64,000 bases of DNA from Thermohalobaculum sp039816045 (GTDB lineage Bacteria; Pseudomonadota; Alphaproteobacteria; Rhodobacterales; Rhodobacteraceae). The DNA lies in NCBI GenBank assembly GCA_039816045.1, contig JBCBYB010000004.1, positions 128,366-192,365 of the forward strand. Reading direction: 5' to 3'. The notes beneath the pieces were generated by a model. It had not been told where the DNA came from. It saw only the letters and a list, made by a program, of their open reading frames with translations, and did no database searches. Both the position numbers and the translations under genes were made by a program. This document shows, piece by piece, positions 25,617 through 34,033 of this stretch. Position 1 is the stretch's first letter. Every line of letters begins with the position of its first letter.

Positions 25617-26289
25617 GACCTTTTCCCAAACAGTCGGCGCCGCTCCCGGCCATGGGAGCCTAGAGCCCACCGAGCAAGTCGCGCAAGCGCTGGCATCGCG
25701 GATCTGTCACGACTTGGTCAGCCCGGTCGGTGCGGTGGTAAACGGGATGGATCTGCTCCAGGAAATGGCGGGGATGCCGGCCACTGAAGAGATCTCGCTC
25801 ATCGCGCAGAGCGCGCGGCGGTCTGCAGACGTGCTCGCGTTCCACCGCCTCGCTTTCGGTGCAGCCGGGCCTGAGAGCGCACAGATGGCGCGTCCGACCG
25901 TTCTCACAACCATCGATGCAATGCTCGCCGGCCCGCGAGTGACGCTCAGCTCGACCGGAAACGAGGGCCCCGCCCTGGAGCGGACAGCGGCCCGTGCGCT
26001 TGCTCTGGCCGCGCTTTGCGCTCGAGGATTGATGGGAATGCGCGGAGCGCTGGTCCTAACCCTATCACCGGACGCGTCGTTGCCGATGCAGGTTGTTGCC
26101 ACTGGCGTAGATCTTGAGCGCAAGGGCGCCCTGGCCCGGCGTCTCCAAGATCCGCGCGCCCCAACCAACGAACTCGACCCGAGAAGCATCGAGTTTCTGC
26201 TGGTCCATACAGCGATCGAAGCCGCGCAAGCCAGGATATCGGTCGACATCGACGGCGGCACAACAACGCTGACGATGGTGCGACCCTAA
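25615..26289 (+). CDS. chpT: Histidine phosphotransferase ChpT
   Basis: From ATG 25615 the product is 224 residues. The phosphotransfer helix ASRICHDLVSPVGAVVNGMDLL holds the phospho-accepting His32, as in ChpT. The rest resembles a degenerate histidine-kinase ATPase domain that has lost nucleotide-binding boxes. ChpT relays phosphate from CckA to CtrA and CpdR, controlling cell cycle, motility and gene-transfer-agent genes in Rhodobacterales. It is divergent from and touching the DUF3553 gene. Promoter elements must therefore lie inside the neighbouring coding sequence, or the real start is further downstream. Confidence 0.88.
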   Translation: MTFSQTVGAAPGHGSLEPTEQVAQALASRICHDLVSPVGAVVNGMDLLQEMAGMPATEEISLIAQSARRSADVLAFHRLAFGAAGPESAQMARPTVLTTIDAMLAGPRVTLSSTGNEGPALERTAARALALAALCARGLMGMRGALVLTLSPDASLPMQVVATGVDLERKGALARRLQDPRAPTNELDPRSIEFLLVHTAIEAAQARISVDIDGGTTTLTMVRP

Positions 26290-26294
26290 CCCGC

Positions 26295-26822
26295 TCAGCC
26301 GAGAGGGCGAAGCCCGGCAGCATAGCGCACGAACTTCTCACGGTAGACATCGGCCGTCCGCCGTAACCCATCTTGCTGATCTGGGGTCAGCACGCGCGCA
26401 ATCTTGCCCGGAGCGCCCAAAACCATGGAGCCATCCGGGACCTCCTTGCCCTCGGTCACCAGCGCCTTCGCCCCGATCAGGCAACCGCGCCCGATCTTTG
26501 CACCGTTCAGCACAATCGCCCCCATACCGATCAGACTGCCATCGCCGACCGAGCAGCCGTGCAGGATTGCGCCATGGCCGACAGTGACCTCAGTGCCGAG
26601 CGTCAGGGGAAAACCCGGATCGGTGTGGAAGACGCAATTGTCCTGAACGTTCGACCCGGCACCAAGCGTGATCGGCTCATTATCCCCCCGAAGCACAGCA
26701 CCGAACCATATCGAGACCTCTGCGCCGATGTGCACATTGCCGATCACCTGGGCATCGGGCGCGGCAAACCAGGGACCGTCCGGCAGCATGGGCTCTGTGT
26801 CCCCAAGCGCATAGAGTGTCAT
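26295..26822 (-). CDS. Gamma-carbonic-anhydrase family protein (YrdA-like)
   Basis: The 175-residue left-handed beta-helix protein has hexapeptide repeats throughout (ANVQ/GAILHG/GMGAIVLNGAKIGRGCLIGA pattern) and the three candidate zinc ligands HTDPG and HGAILHG. It belongs to the gamma-CA/YrdA group; many members lack measurable carbonic anhydrase activity until activated. Its start overlaps the gmk stop by 4 bases, so it is translated with gmk. Cytoplasmic. Confidence 0.86.
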   Translation of the reverse strand: MTLYALGDTEPMLPDGPWFAAPDAQVIGNVHIGAEVSIWFGAVLRGDNEPITLGAGSNVQDNCVFHTDPGFPLTLGTEVTVGHGAILHGCSVGDGSLIGMGAIVLNGAKIGRGCLIGAKALVTEGKEVPDGSMVLGAPGKIARVLTPDQQDGLRRTADVYREKFVRYAAGLRPLG

Positions 26823-27502
26823 TGCTGTTCCCCCGTCCGCTCCTCGAACTCCCGGTAGAGTTCGTTGACTTGGCCAAAGAGCGCGCCTGCCTGGCGGCGC
26901 CACCGAAGCCGCTCTCCTCGGATGATTGTCTCAATCCGGGAATAGCACAGGTCGATGTCGTCGTTTATCAGGACATAATCGTATTCGGCCCAGTGGCTGA
27001 TCTCGGCACGGGCCTGGCGCATCCGCCGCGCGATCACCGCATCGCTGTCTTTTGCACGGGCCCGCAGGCGGCGTTCCAGCTCCTCGATCGAGGGCGGCAG
27101 AATAAACACCGAGACCACCGACTGCCCGAGATCCGAGGCCCGAAGTTGCTGCGCCCCTTGCCAATCGACATCGAAGAGAACGTCCTGCCCGGAGTTTATC
27201 GCAGCCTCGACCGGGGCCCGCGGCGTGCCATAGAGATTGCCGAAGACGCGGGCATGTTCGAGCATCTGCTCACGCGAGACCATTTGCGCAAACTCTTGTT
27301 CTGAAACAAAGAAATAGTCCTTCCCCTCCACCTCTCCAGGGCGTGCGGGCCGGGTTGTTGCCGAGACCGAAAGCCGGAATTCGTCGTCCGATGCGAGCAA
27401 TCTGCGCGCGAGGGTCGACTTGCCCGCCCCCGAGGGCGAGGACAAAACGAAGAGCACGCCGCGCCGCGGTGTAATCCGTCCCTTTTCCATAGTCGTGGCC
27501 AT
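26819..27502 (-). CDS. gmk: Guanylate kinase
   Basis: ATG 27502 gives 227 residues. Walker A SSPSGAGKST near residue 21, SVSATTRPARPGEVEGKDYFF (GMP-binding, with the arginine-rich loop) and VLFDVDWQGAQQL are diagnostic. It phosphorylates GMP or dGMP to the diphosphate with ATP. The length is slightly above the usual 205-210 residues, from a short N-terminal extension. The gamma-CA gene follows with a 4-base overlap. Confidence 0.95.
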   Translation of the reverse strand: MATTMEKGRITPRRGVLFVLSSPSGAGKSTLARRLLASDDEFRLSVSATTRPARPGEVEGKDYFFVSEQEFAQMVSREQMLEHARVFGNLYGTPRAPVEAAINSGQDVLFDVDWQGAQQLRASDLGQSVVSVFILPPSIEELERRLRARAKDSDAVIARRMRQARAEISHWAEYDYVLINDDIDLCYSRIETIIRGERLRWRRQAGALFGQVNELYREFEERTGEQQ

Positions 27503-27671
27503 GGCGTTTCCCCGGCTTCTTGGGGTGCACCCTTGCGCCACTCCGATGCTCGCGTCAACGCCCCCGCGCGCAAGGCTGCGTCCCAAGTGGCACGCGCCTT
27601 GCTCATGTCCTGCCAAGTGCCGTTCGGACATGGAAGTCCGCGGGGTGAGCTGTTAATAAAAAGGAAATGGG

Positions 27672-28415
27672 ATGGCCGATGATGCAGAAATTTTCGGGAC
27701 CTGTCTCGATCTCGCGGCAGAGCGCGTGCGTAGGACGGATGATATGATCCACTCGGAGATCCGGGCGCTGAGCGCCTATTGGGAAGAGCTGCGGGCGGGA
27801 CGCCCGGTTCCCTACCGCGCCGAAGTCGATCCCCGCGACATGCGGTGCAATGCGAGGAACCTCTTCATCCTCGAGGACCTTGGCGGCGGCAATCTGCGCT
27901 TCCGGCTTGCCGGCACAGCGCTGATCGACGCATTTGGGATGGAACTCAGGGGGATGTCCGCGCGCTCGATGATGGAAGGTCGCGCACGGGAGAGCTTTGC
28001 GGCTCTGATCGAGGAGACACTGGCCGAACCCGGTGTCGGATATGCCCGGCTCACCTCGACGCTGAACCCCGGCGAGATCTGGGAGGTTCTGCTGCTGCCA
28101 CTCCGCTCGGACTTCGGGGCGGTTGATCGGGTGCTCGGCGGTCTCGTGCCCGTGTCGGGCGCGGCGACCCGTCACCGCGACGACCGGCTGCGGTTCCGCA
28201 TCGAGGACATGACGATCCGCCCGGTGGCAGACACGGCGCCCCGCCCGCCGAAGCTGAGCCCGGTCGCCGGTTTTGCCGAACAGCCCGAAGCCTTCGAGGG
28301 GCCGAAGCCGGCCGCACCTTTGACCGCGATCGACGGCGGCCTGAGCGACAGTTCTTCAGCGGAACGTCCGCGACGCGCAGCGCAGCCGCATTTGCGGATC
28401 GTGAAGGACGACTGA
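27672..28415 (+). CDS. PAS_5 domain protein
   Basis: The 247-residue product has the alphaproteobacterial PAS_5 pattern in its first 165 residues: LSAYWEELRAGRPVPYRAEVDPRD, then LFILEDLGGGNLRFRLAGTALIDAFGMELRGM, then WEVLLLPLRSD. The C-terminal third (about 180-247) is proline/alanine-rich and probably disordered. AAGGAA precedes ATG 27672. PAS_5 proteins are small cytoplasmic sensors often tied to polar growth or cyclic-di-GMP signalling, but ligand and output are unknown here. It is divergent from gmk. Confidence 0.8.
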   Translation: MADDAEIFGTCLDLAAERVRRTDDMIHSEIRALSAYWEELRAGRPVPYRAEVDPRDMRCNARNLFILEDLGGGNLRFRLAGTALIDAFGMELRGMSARSMMEGRARESFAALIEETLAEPGVGYARLTSTLNPGEIWEVLLLPLRSDFGAVDRVLGGLVPVSGAATRHRDDRLRFRIEDMTIRPVADTAPRPPKLSPVAGFAEQPEAFEGPKPAAPLTAIDGGLSDSSSAERPRRAAQPHLRIVKDD

Positions 28416-28474
28416 CAACGACCATCTGAGGCCCATTGGCCCCGGCAGAACGCCTGGGGCGAATTTTGGGCCCG

Positions 28475-29125
28475 TCAGGCCCGGGCGGCCTCCGCCAAGA
28501 ACCCCGTAAGATCGCCGTAGCCCGTCTCCCGCCGTTCATAAGCAAGGCCAAGACGCGCTGCAGCCTCCTCGGCACGGGAATCGAGCTCCGGATCCGGCGC
28601 CTGCACCAAATACACCACTTTGGTGTAATGCCCGAACAGCATGTCTCGCATATCGGCGCGTCGGTCGAGGCCAAAACCCTTCCAGATCAGCGTATCGAAC
28701 TGGCGGACCAGAAAGTCAGTGAGGAAGAAGGCGGTCATGTCCTCGCCCTCGGCGGTGGCGGCAAAAGCATCGTTGCCGGCAAAGAAGCTGTAGCAGTGGG
28801 GGCCGGCGATGCGCGGCACGCCCTCCTCCTCGCAGACCCGGTCGAGGAGCCCGCCGGTGCCGCAATCTGCATAAACGACATAGATCGCCGAGGCACCCTC
28901 GGCTCTGGCCTCATGAATCTTGCCGCGCACGGCATCGGGGATCAGCTCCGGCGTGTTGTGGAGCTTCGCAGGCAAACAAGCGAGCGCCATCCACTCCCAG
29001 CCGTTGGCGCGCTGAAGGGCCAGAATCTCCCGCGCAAGCGCCCCGCAGGCGATCAGGGTCACGCGGGGACGCTCCACCGCGGTCGTCCAGCCATCTTCGG
29101 TTAGCGTATCGTCGGCGGGGTGCAT
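28475..29125 (-). CDS. DUF1638 protein of the corrinoid/methyltransferase cluster
   Basis: ATG 29125 (one base after the ybjQ-like stop) gives 216 residues. DUF1638 features include LIACGALAREILAL, LPAKLHNTPELIPDAV and VYADCGTGGLLDRVC, with conserved cysteines in ACGAL and DCGTGG, and HCYSFFAG. DUF1638 genes are found near corrinoid methyltransferase genes in bacteria and archaea; the function is unknown. It is the last gene of the run mtbC-like, membrane protein, ybjQ-like, DUF1638. The cysteine pattern suggests a metal or cofactor site. Confidence 0.82.
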   Translation of the reverse strand: MHPADDTLTEDGWTTAVERPRVTLIACGALAREILALQRANGWEWMALACLPAKLHNTPELIPDAVRGKIHEARAEGASAIYVVYADCGTGGLLDRVCEEEGVPRIAGPHCYSFFAGNDAFAATAEGEDMTAFFLTDFLVRQFDTLIWKGFGLDRRADMRDMLFGHYTKVVYLVQAPDPELDSRAEEAAARLGLAYERRETGYGDLTGFLAEAARA

Positions 29126-29126
29126 C

Positions 29127-29447
29127 TCAGTCTCGCGCCAGACGGACTGCAGTGCCGTAGACCAAAACTTCGGAGGAGGACGCCGCAATTGCGGAGGTGG
29201 TCATCCGCACGCAGACCACCGCATCGGCCCCGAGCGCACGGGCATCCTCGATCATCCGGTCGGTCGCCTGCTCACGCGCACCGGCGAGCAGCTGGGCATA
29301 CTCCCGCACCTCTCCACCGACCAGATTGCGCAAACCGGCAACGATGTCAGACCCCAAATGCTTCGCGCGCACAGTGGACCCGCGCACAAGGCCCAGCGTT
29401 TCGGCTATGCGGTGCCCAGGGATCTCATCCGTGGTCACAATCAGCAT
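29127..29447 (-). CDS. YbjQ/UPF0145 family protein
   Basis: The 106-residue protein has the YbjQ domain: LIVTTDEIPGHRIAETLGLVRGSTVRAKHLG at the start and ALGADAVVCVRMTTS in the second half, ending in a YGTAV strand. Members form pentamers of unknown role. Three bases separate it from the small membrane-protein gene upstream, and one base from DUF1638 downstream, so it belongs to the same operon. Confidence 0.88.
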   Translation of the reverse strand: MLIVTTDEIPGHRIAETLGLVRGSTVRAKHLGSDIVAGLRNLVGGEVREYAQLLAGAREQATDRMIEDARALGADAVVCVRMTTSAIAASSSEVLVYGTAVRLARD

Positions 29448-29450
29448 GGT

Positions 29451-29669
29451 TCAGCGTTCAATCTGCTCATAGTGGTCATCCTCCCGGTTCGAGAGGCGCT
29501 CCGCCACGATCCGCCAGATTACATACCCCACGAGGAACAGCGGGATCAGCACCAGCAGACCGACCGGGCCAAGGCTGAGTGCGCCGAAGAGGATCAGCCC
29601 ACCATAAACAGCGGCGAGCGCGACAGCGACACCCACAACCACATAGAGAACGATCCGATCGAGCGCCAA
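29451..29669 (-). CDS. Small two-helix membrane protein
   Basis: The 72-residue product has two hydrophobic helices (about 5-30 and 34-55) and a charged C-terminal tail (RLSNREDDHYEQIER). No family recognised. It sits tightly between the corrinoid protein and the YbjQ-like gene, which supports it as a real gene; its task there is unknown. Confidence 0.65.
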   Translation of the reverse strand: MALDRIVLYVVVGVAVALAAVYGGLILFGALSLGPVGLLVLIPLFLVGYVIWRIVAERLSNREDDHYEQIER

Positions 29670-29688
29670 GAGCCCTCCCAGGCGGCGC

Positions 29689-30393
29689 TCAGCCCGCCGC
29701 CATCTGATTGTGCTTGCGGTTCACCAGCGACTTCGCCGTTTCCACCGCCACAGCAGCGTCGCGGCAATAAGCATCTGCCCCGATCGCCTTGCCGAACTCC
29801 TCGTTCAGCGGCGCGCCACCGACCAGCACGATGTAGTCGTCGCGGATGCCCTTTTCCTTCATCGTGTCGATCACGACTTTCATATAGGGCATCGTCGTGG
29901 TCAGCAGGGCCGACATGCCAAGGATGTCCGGCTTATGCTGCTCCAACGCCTCGAGATAGTTCTCGACCGGGTTGTTGATGCCGAGATCGTAGACCTCAAA
30001 GCCTGCGCCCTCCATCATCATCGAAACGAGGTTCTTGCCGATGTCGTGAATATCGCCCTTCACGGTGCCGATCACCATGACGCCGAGGCGCGGCGCCCCG
30101 GTCTCGGCCAGCAGCGGCTTCAGGATTGCCATCCCACCCTTCATGGCGTTGGCGGCCAAGAGCACCTCCGGCACGAACAGAATGCCGTCCCGGAAGTCGA
30201 TGCCGACGATACGCATGCCCTCGACAAGCGCCTTTGTGAGGATGTCATAAGGCATCCACCCACGCTCGAGCAGGATATTCACGGCCTCCTCGATCTCTTC
30301 CTTGAGACCGTCATAGAGGTCGTCGTGCATCTGCTGCACAAGTTCGTCGTCGTCCAGTTCGCTCAGGACGATGTCATCATCTTCGTCGGCCAT
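29689..30393 (-). CDS. Corrinoid (cobalamin)-binding protein, MtbC/MetH-B12-domain type
   Basis: ATG 30393 with GGAGGG upstream gives 234 residues. The first part is the helical cap domain (about 15-95, with a WMPYDILTKALVEGM helix). Next comes the Rossmann-like B12 domain with the lower-ligand motif D114-x-H116-x-x-G119 in KGDIHDIGKN, then LGMSALLTTTM and VLVGGAPL. This is the cobalamin-carrying subunit that passes a methyl group between methyltransferases. In Phaeobacter and Dinoroseobacter such a protein functions with a separate homocysteine methyltransferase as a split MetH. The bmt-type gene at 31844-32854 is the likely partner. It is first gene of the operon. Confidence 0.9.
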   Translation of the reverse strand: MADEDDDIVLSELDDDELVQQMHDDLYDGLKEEIEEAVNILLERGWMPYDILTKALVEGMRIVGIDFRDGILFVPEVLLAANAMKGGMAILKPLLAETGAPRLGVMVIGTVKGDIHDIGKNLVSMMMEGAGFEVYDLGINNPVENYLEALEQHKPDILGMSALLTTTMPYMKVVIDTMKEKGIRDDYIVLVGGAPLNEEFGKAIGADAYCRDAAVAVETAKSLVNRKHNQMAAG

Positions 30394-30593
30394 GATCGGG
30401 CACCCTCCGGCATCACACGTACGCGCAGTGTGCGACAACACATACGAAAGTTAGGTTTCAAAGACGGCATGTGCGGGACACAAACCGACCGTGGCGGTTC
30501 GCAGCCCGTCGGCAGCCGCTCAGCATGATACGGGTCGAGGCGCAATGGCCTTGCATCTAGCTGTCCTACCGACAGCAATCGGGAGATCCGGAG

Positions 30594-31349
30594 ATGGACC
30601 TCGACGGTAAGGCAATCATCGTGACGGGCGCAAGCAGCGGAATTGGCCGGGCCGCAGCCGCGCTCTTTGCGGCGCGCGGTGCGTCTGTTGTGCTCGGCGC
30701 GAGACGGGCGGAGACCCTTGACGACCTGGCCGCCGAGATCCGTGCCAAGGGAGGGCGCGCCGAGGCGCTCGCCGGCGATGTAGCGGATCCGACTTACGCG
30801 AAGGCTCTGGTCGGGCGCGCGGAGGCCGTGTTCGGCGGCCTCGACGGTGCGTTTAACAATGCCGGGTCCGTGGGGGATCTGTACGCGGTGCCTGAGATGC
30901 CGCTCGAAACCTGGGAAGGTGTCCTTGCGACCAACCTCACGGCCGCCTTTTTCGCAGCACAGTCCCAGGTTCCGGCGCTCAGGGCTCGCGGTGGGGGCTC
31001 GCTTGTGTTCACAGGGTCCTTTGTGGGCTGCACCCGCGCAGGCCTGCCGGGGATGGGTGCTTATGCGGCGGCCAAGGCGGGGCTTGCGGGGCTCGCGCGG
31101 CAGCTCGCGACCGAGCACGGCCATGAGGGGATCCGGGTGAACGCACTCTTGCCCGGAGGCACGCGAACCCCAATGGCGGGAAACGATCCGATCGCTCACA
31201 ATCAAATCGGGGCGCTTCACGCGCTCGGGCGGATTGCCGAGCCGGACGAGATTGCAGAGGCGGCCGCCTTTTTGCTCTCAGATGCGGCGTCGTTCGTCAC
31301 GGGCAGTGCGATGCTGGCCGATGGCGGCGTTTCGATCCGGTTGATCTGA
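30594..31349 (+). CDS. Short-chain dehydrogenase/reductase
   Basis: The 251-residue classical SDR has the NAD(P)-binding TGASSGIGRAAA motif at residues 11-22, FNNAGSVG, an active-site Ser/Tyr/Lys set in FTGSFVG and GAYAAAKAG, and the C-terminal MLADGGVSIRL. The ARR segment after beta-2 suggests NADP preference. The substrate is unknown. It interrupts the region between the corrinoid protein and the homocysteine methyltransferase and runs on the opposite strand. Confidence 0.87.
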   Translation: MDLDGKAIIVTGASSGIGRAAAALFAARGASVVLGARRAETLDDLAAEIRAKGGRAEALAGDVADPTYAKALVGRAEAVFGGLDGAFNNAGSVGDLYAVPEMPLETWEGVLATNLTAAFFAAQSQVPALRARGGGSLVFTGSFVGCTRAGLPGMGAYAAAKAGLAGLARQLATEHGHEGIRVNALLPGGTRTPMAGNDPIAHNQIGALHALGRIAEPDEIAEAAAFLLSDAASFVTGSAMLADGGVSIRLI

Positions 31350-31843
31350 GGAGGCGCGCCGTCAAGCCCTAAGAACGAGGTGGGTTGGTCCAGACGGACA
31401 AGCCATTTCAGAGAGGTGCCCGCGTTGGCCGTGACCTCTCGGTCTTCGCAGACGGTTACGCGGCCACAGAGGAGAGTGGATACGAGAGCGGATTCGAACG
31501 AGTCCGGGACCTTCGCACTGAACGGATCGCTGTCGAACTGAAGGGAGACCTCCATCAGACCAACGATCGCTATCGGGTCAAAGAGCGGTCCTGCATCCGG
31601 AACGAGCGCCGGTGAGAGCGGCTGCAACGAGGCCGGCCCGTCGACCTCGGCGGTCCCTTTCGCGCCATCCCGCGTGACGAGGACCGACCGAGCCTGGGGT
31701 ACAGAAGACGCCCCGTATGCCGAGAACGGCTTCCAGGAGAGCCGCCGCCTCGACAGCCCAGGCTTTGTGCTTAGTCCGCATCCCGCCACCATCGCAAACA
31801 GCCAGCGGTTGATCGGGAGATCGTCTCCCAAGAATGGGCAGCT
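31350..31843. other. 494-base stretch with no gene I can support
   Basis: Between the SDR stop and the end of the homocysteine methyltransferase gene. A minus-strand frame stays open across most of it (from about 31831), but its product shows no domain, its last part runs antisense into the SDR, and no good ribosome site precedes it. Codon use looks unlike the neighbours. It may be a decayed gene. Confidence 0.4.
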
Positions 31844-32854
31844 TTAGCGACGGCGACGGCGGCGCGGGCGTTCTGCAGTCTCCGCGTCCCCAGTCCCGTC
31901 ACTCGCGGAACTGAAGGGCCCGATGCTAGACACAATGTCCTCCAGGGCCGGACGCGTGCCGACCGTGTGAGCCTCCAACGCCGTGCGCATTGCCGTCAAG
32001 TGCACAGGTCTCGTGCCGCAACACCCACCGATCAGGCGCGCCCCGGCATCTCGCGCGAGGCACGCATAGGTGGCCATCAGATCCGGCGTGCCATCATAAT
32101 GGATCTTGCCATCCATGAATTTCGGGATGCCGGCGTTGGCCTTCGCTATCACGGTCATCTCAGGAGCCGAGGCCGTCAAGCCAAGCACGGTTCGCAGCAA
32201 ATCCGGTGCACCAGTGCCGCAATTCGCCCCGATCGCGAGCATCTTTGGCGCAAAGACCCCCGCAAACCCGGCATAGCCTTCGGACGTGACGCCCATCATG
32301 GTGCGCCCCGCCGTGTCGAAGCTGAGCGTCCCGCAGAACGGCGCTCCGACCGATGCGGCGGCCCTATGCGCAGCGCGCATCTCTTCCTCGGAGCTGATGG
32401 TCTCAGCCCAGATCACGTCGGCGCCGCCGTCCATAAGCCCTTCCATCTGCTCGGCGAACGCTTCGGCCGCATCGTCCTCCGAGAGTGACCCCACGGGAGA
32501 CAGAATTTCACCCGTCGGGCCAACCGAACCCGCAACGATGACCGGGCGCTCCACGGCATCCGCCGAGGCTCGAGCAAGCTCGGCAGCGCGCGCATTCAAC
32601 TCCCGCACCCTGCCCTCGGCATCGTGAAGCTTCAGGCGGTAACGCGATCCGCCGAACGAGTTCGTCAGGATCAGATCCGACCCTGCACCGACGAACCCGT
32701 CATGGAGCGCCCGGATCTTCTCCGGCGCATCGATGTTCCAAAGTTCAGGCGCCTCGCCCGATTGCAGACCCATGTCGAAGAGATTGGTCCCCGTAGCCCC
32801 GTCGAGCAGCAGCCAGTCGCGGGTGGCGAGCAGTTCGGTCAGTGCATCAGCCAT
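31844..32854 (-). CDS. Homocysteine S-methyltransferase, split methionine-synthase subunit (Bmt-like)
   Basis: The 336-residue TIM-barrel protein opens with LLLDGATGTNLFDMGL and carries the zinc cysteines Cys212 (GANCGTG) and Cys278-Cys279 (GGCCGT), the homocysteine-activating site. It lacks the folate, cobalamin and activation domains of full MetH. With the corrinoid protein at 29689-30393 it fits the split MetH described for Rhodobacterales, transferring a methyl group from methylcobalamin to homocysteine to make methionine. The C-terminus ends in an unusual run of arginines after an acidic linker. Confidence 0.88.
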   Translation of the reverse strand: MADALTELLATRDWLLLDGATGTNLFDMGLQSGEAPELWNIDAPEKIRALHDGFVGAGSDLILTNSFGGSRYRLKLHDAEGRVRELNARAAELARASADAVERPVIVAGSVGPTGEILSPVGSLSEDDAAEAFAEQMEGLMDGGADVIWAETISSEEEMRAAHRAAASVGAPFCGTLSFDTAGRTMMGVTSEGYAGFAGVFAPKMLAIGANCGTGAPDLLRTVLGLTASAPEMTVIAKANAGIPKFMDGKIHYDGTPDLMATYACLARDAGARLIGGCCGTRPVHLTAMRTALEAHTVGTRPALEDIVSSIGPFSSASDGTGDAETAERPRRRRRR

Positions 32855-32924
32855 AGGTCACATCCTCGTGATTCGTTGAAGGGCCGCACCTTAGGCCGGT
32901 GATGGTTACGCTGCCAACACCGCG

Positions 32925-33458
32925 TCAGCCGAGCCGCGCTGCGAGCGACGCGATGCGGCATCCAAGCGCCCTGGCCGTTTCAAGATCCGCCGGATCGGGA
33001 ACACCCACCTTGCCGACCGCCGTGGCGCCAGCTTGACAACCGAACCGGTTGACGCCCTCCTCGACGCCGACCGCGTCAAGCCCGCACCAAAGCATTCCGT
33101 GCTGGGCGGCCAGCACCTGGAAATACCCAAGGGTCGCTCCCTGATCACCGTTCGGATAGCCGCCAGAGGTCAGCCCCGCCGCAAGCTTCCCGGCCCAACC
33201 TTGGACGGACCAACGATCGGAACTGGCATCGGCAAAGGCTTTGAACTCCGCCGCGGGCCCACCCATGTAGGTTGGCGACCCGAAGATCACCGCCGGTGCC
33301 GCATCGATTGCCTCCAGCGCGGCGGTGGCCCGATAGCGCCCCTCGATGATGTCGCTCCCCTGGATGCGATGAAGGGTTGCCTCTGCGCCCTCCGCAGCCG
33401 CCTCGGCTAGAGCCGCCGTTGTCCCGGTTCCCGAGAAGTAGACGACGGCGATCCTCAC
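32925..33458 (-). CDS. Flavodoxin/NADPH-dependent FMN reductase-like protein (WrbA-like)
   Basis: The 177-residue flavodoxin-fold protein has the FMN phosphate loop FSGTGTTA near residue 9, FGSPTYMGGPAAEFK and a GGYPNGDQG segment typical of NAD(P)H:quinone or multimeric flavodoxin reductases. GTG 33458 overlaps the sufE stop by 4 bases, so it is coupled to sufE. Probable role: two-electron reduction of quinones or supply of electrons to a partner enzyme. The specific substrate is unknown. Confidence 0.82.
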   Translation of the reverse strand: MRIAVVYFSGTGTTAALAEAAAEGAEATLHRIQGSDIIEGRYRATAALEAIDAAPAVIFGSPTYMGGPAAEFKAFADASSDRWSVQGWAGKLAAGLTSGGYPNGDQGATLGYFQVLAAQHGMLWCGLDAVGVEEGVNRFGCQAGATAVGKVGVPDPADLETARALGCRIASLAARLG

Positions 33459-33883
33459 GCCTCGACGCGGGCCCTGGCGATGCCCTGCAACCGCGCCACC
33501 ATCGCACGCAACCCATTCGAGCGCTGCGAGGACAGAGCCTCATCGAGACCGAGCCGCGCAAACTCCGCGGCCGCATCGGTTGCCGCAACCTCCGACAGCG
33601 GCCGCCCTGAGAACAGCGCATGGAGAACCGCGATCAGCCCACGCACAATCATCGCATCGCTGTCGCCTCGGAACGTCAGGACCGCGCCGTCGCCGTCGCC
33701 TGAGATCTCCGGGACCAGCCAAACCTGGCTCGCACAGCCAACGACTTTATGCGCCTTGGTGCGCTCGTCCTCCGACAGCGGGTCCATCTCGCGCCCGAGG
33801 TCGATGACATAGCGATACCGGTCTTCCCAGTCGTCGAACAGCTCGAAGTTCTCGACCAGATCCTCATAGGCTTGGGCTGCCAT
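33455..33883 (-). CDS. sufE: SufE family sulfur-acceptor protein
   Basis: The 142-residue protein has the SufE pattern: FELFDDWEDRYRYVIDLG, the sulfur-accepting Cys50 in HKVVGCASQVWL, and LSSQRSNGLRAMVARL near the end. It takes persulfide sulfur from a cysteine desulfurase (SufS type) for Fe-S cluster assembly in the cytoplasm. No suf operon is in the window. The flavodoxin gene follows with a 4-base overlap. Confidence 0.9.
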   Translation of the reverse strand: MAAQAYEDLVENFELFDDWEDRYRYVIDLGREMDPLSEDERTKAHKVVGCASQVWLVPEISGDGDGAVLTFRGDSDAMIVRGLIAVLHALFSGRPLSEVAATDAAAEFARLGLDEALSSQRSNGLRAMVARLQGIARARVEA

Positions 33884-34033
33884 AAGCTCCTCCCTGTTGC
33901 CCCCGATCTAGAAACCCAAGCGCCTCCCGTCCAGCCCGAGACCGGCCACTTGCGACGGAGCGGACACTTTTCCCCCTTTAACCCAGCGCCGCGGATGATA
34001 TCGAGGGGCGGCGAGACGGACGGGAGGGTAAAA

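Noticed and set aside
30394..30593. Cobalamin or SAM riboswitch upstream of the corrinoid protein
   Set aside because: No B12 box or SAM-riboswitch core could be recognised on the minus strand.
31480..31512. tRNA-like T-loop sequence (GGATTCGAAC)
   Set aside because: The flanking bases do not form a T stem and no acceptor or anticodon arm could be built around it.
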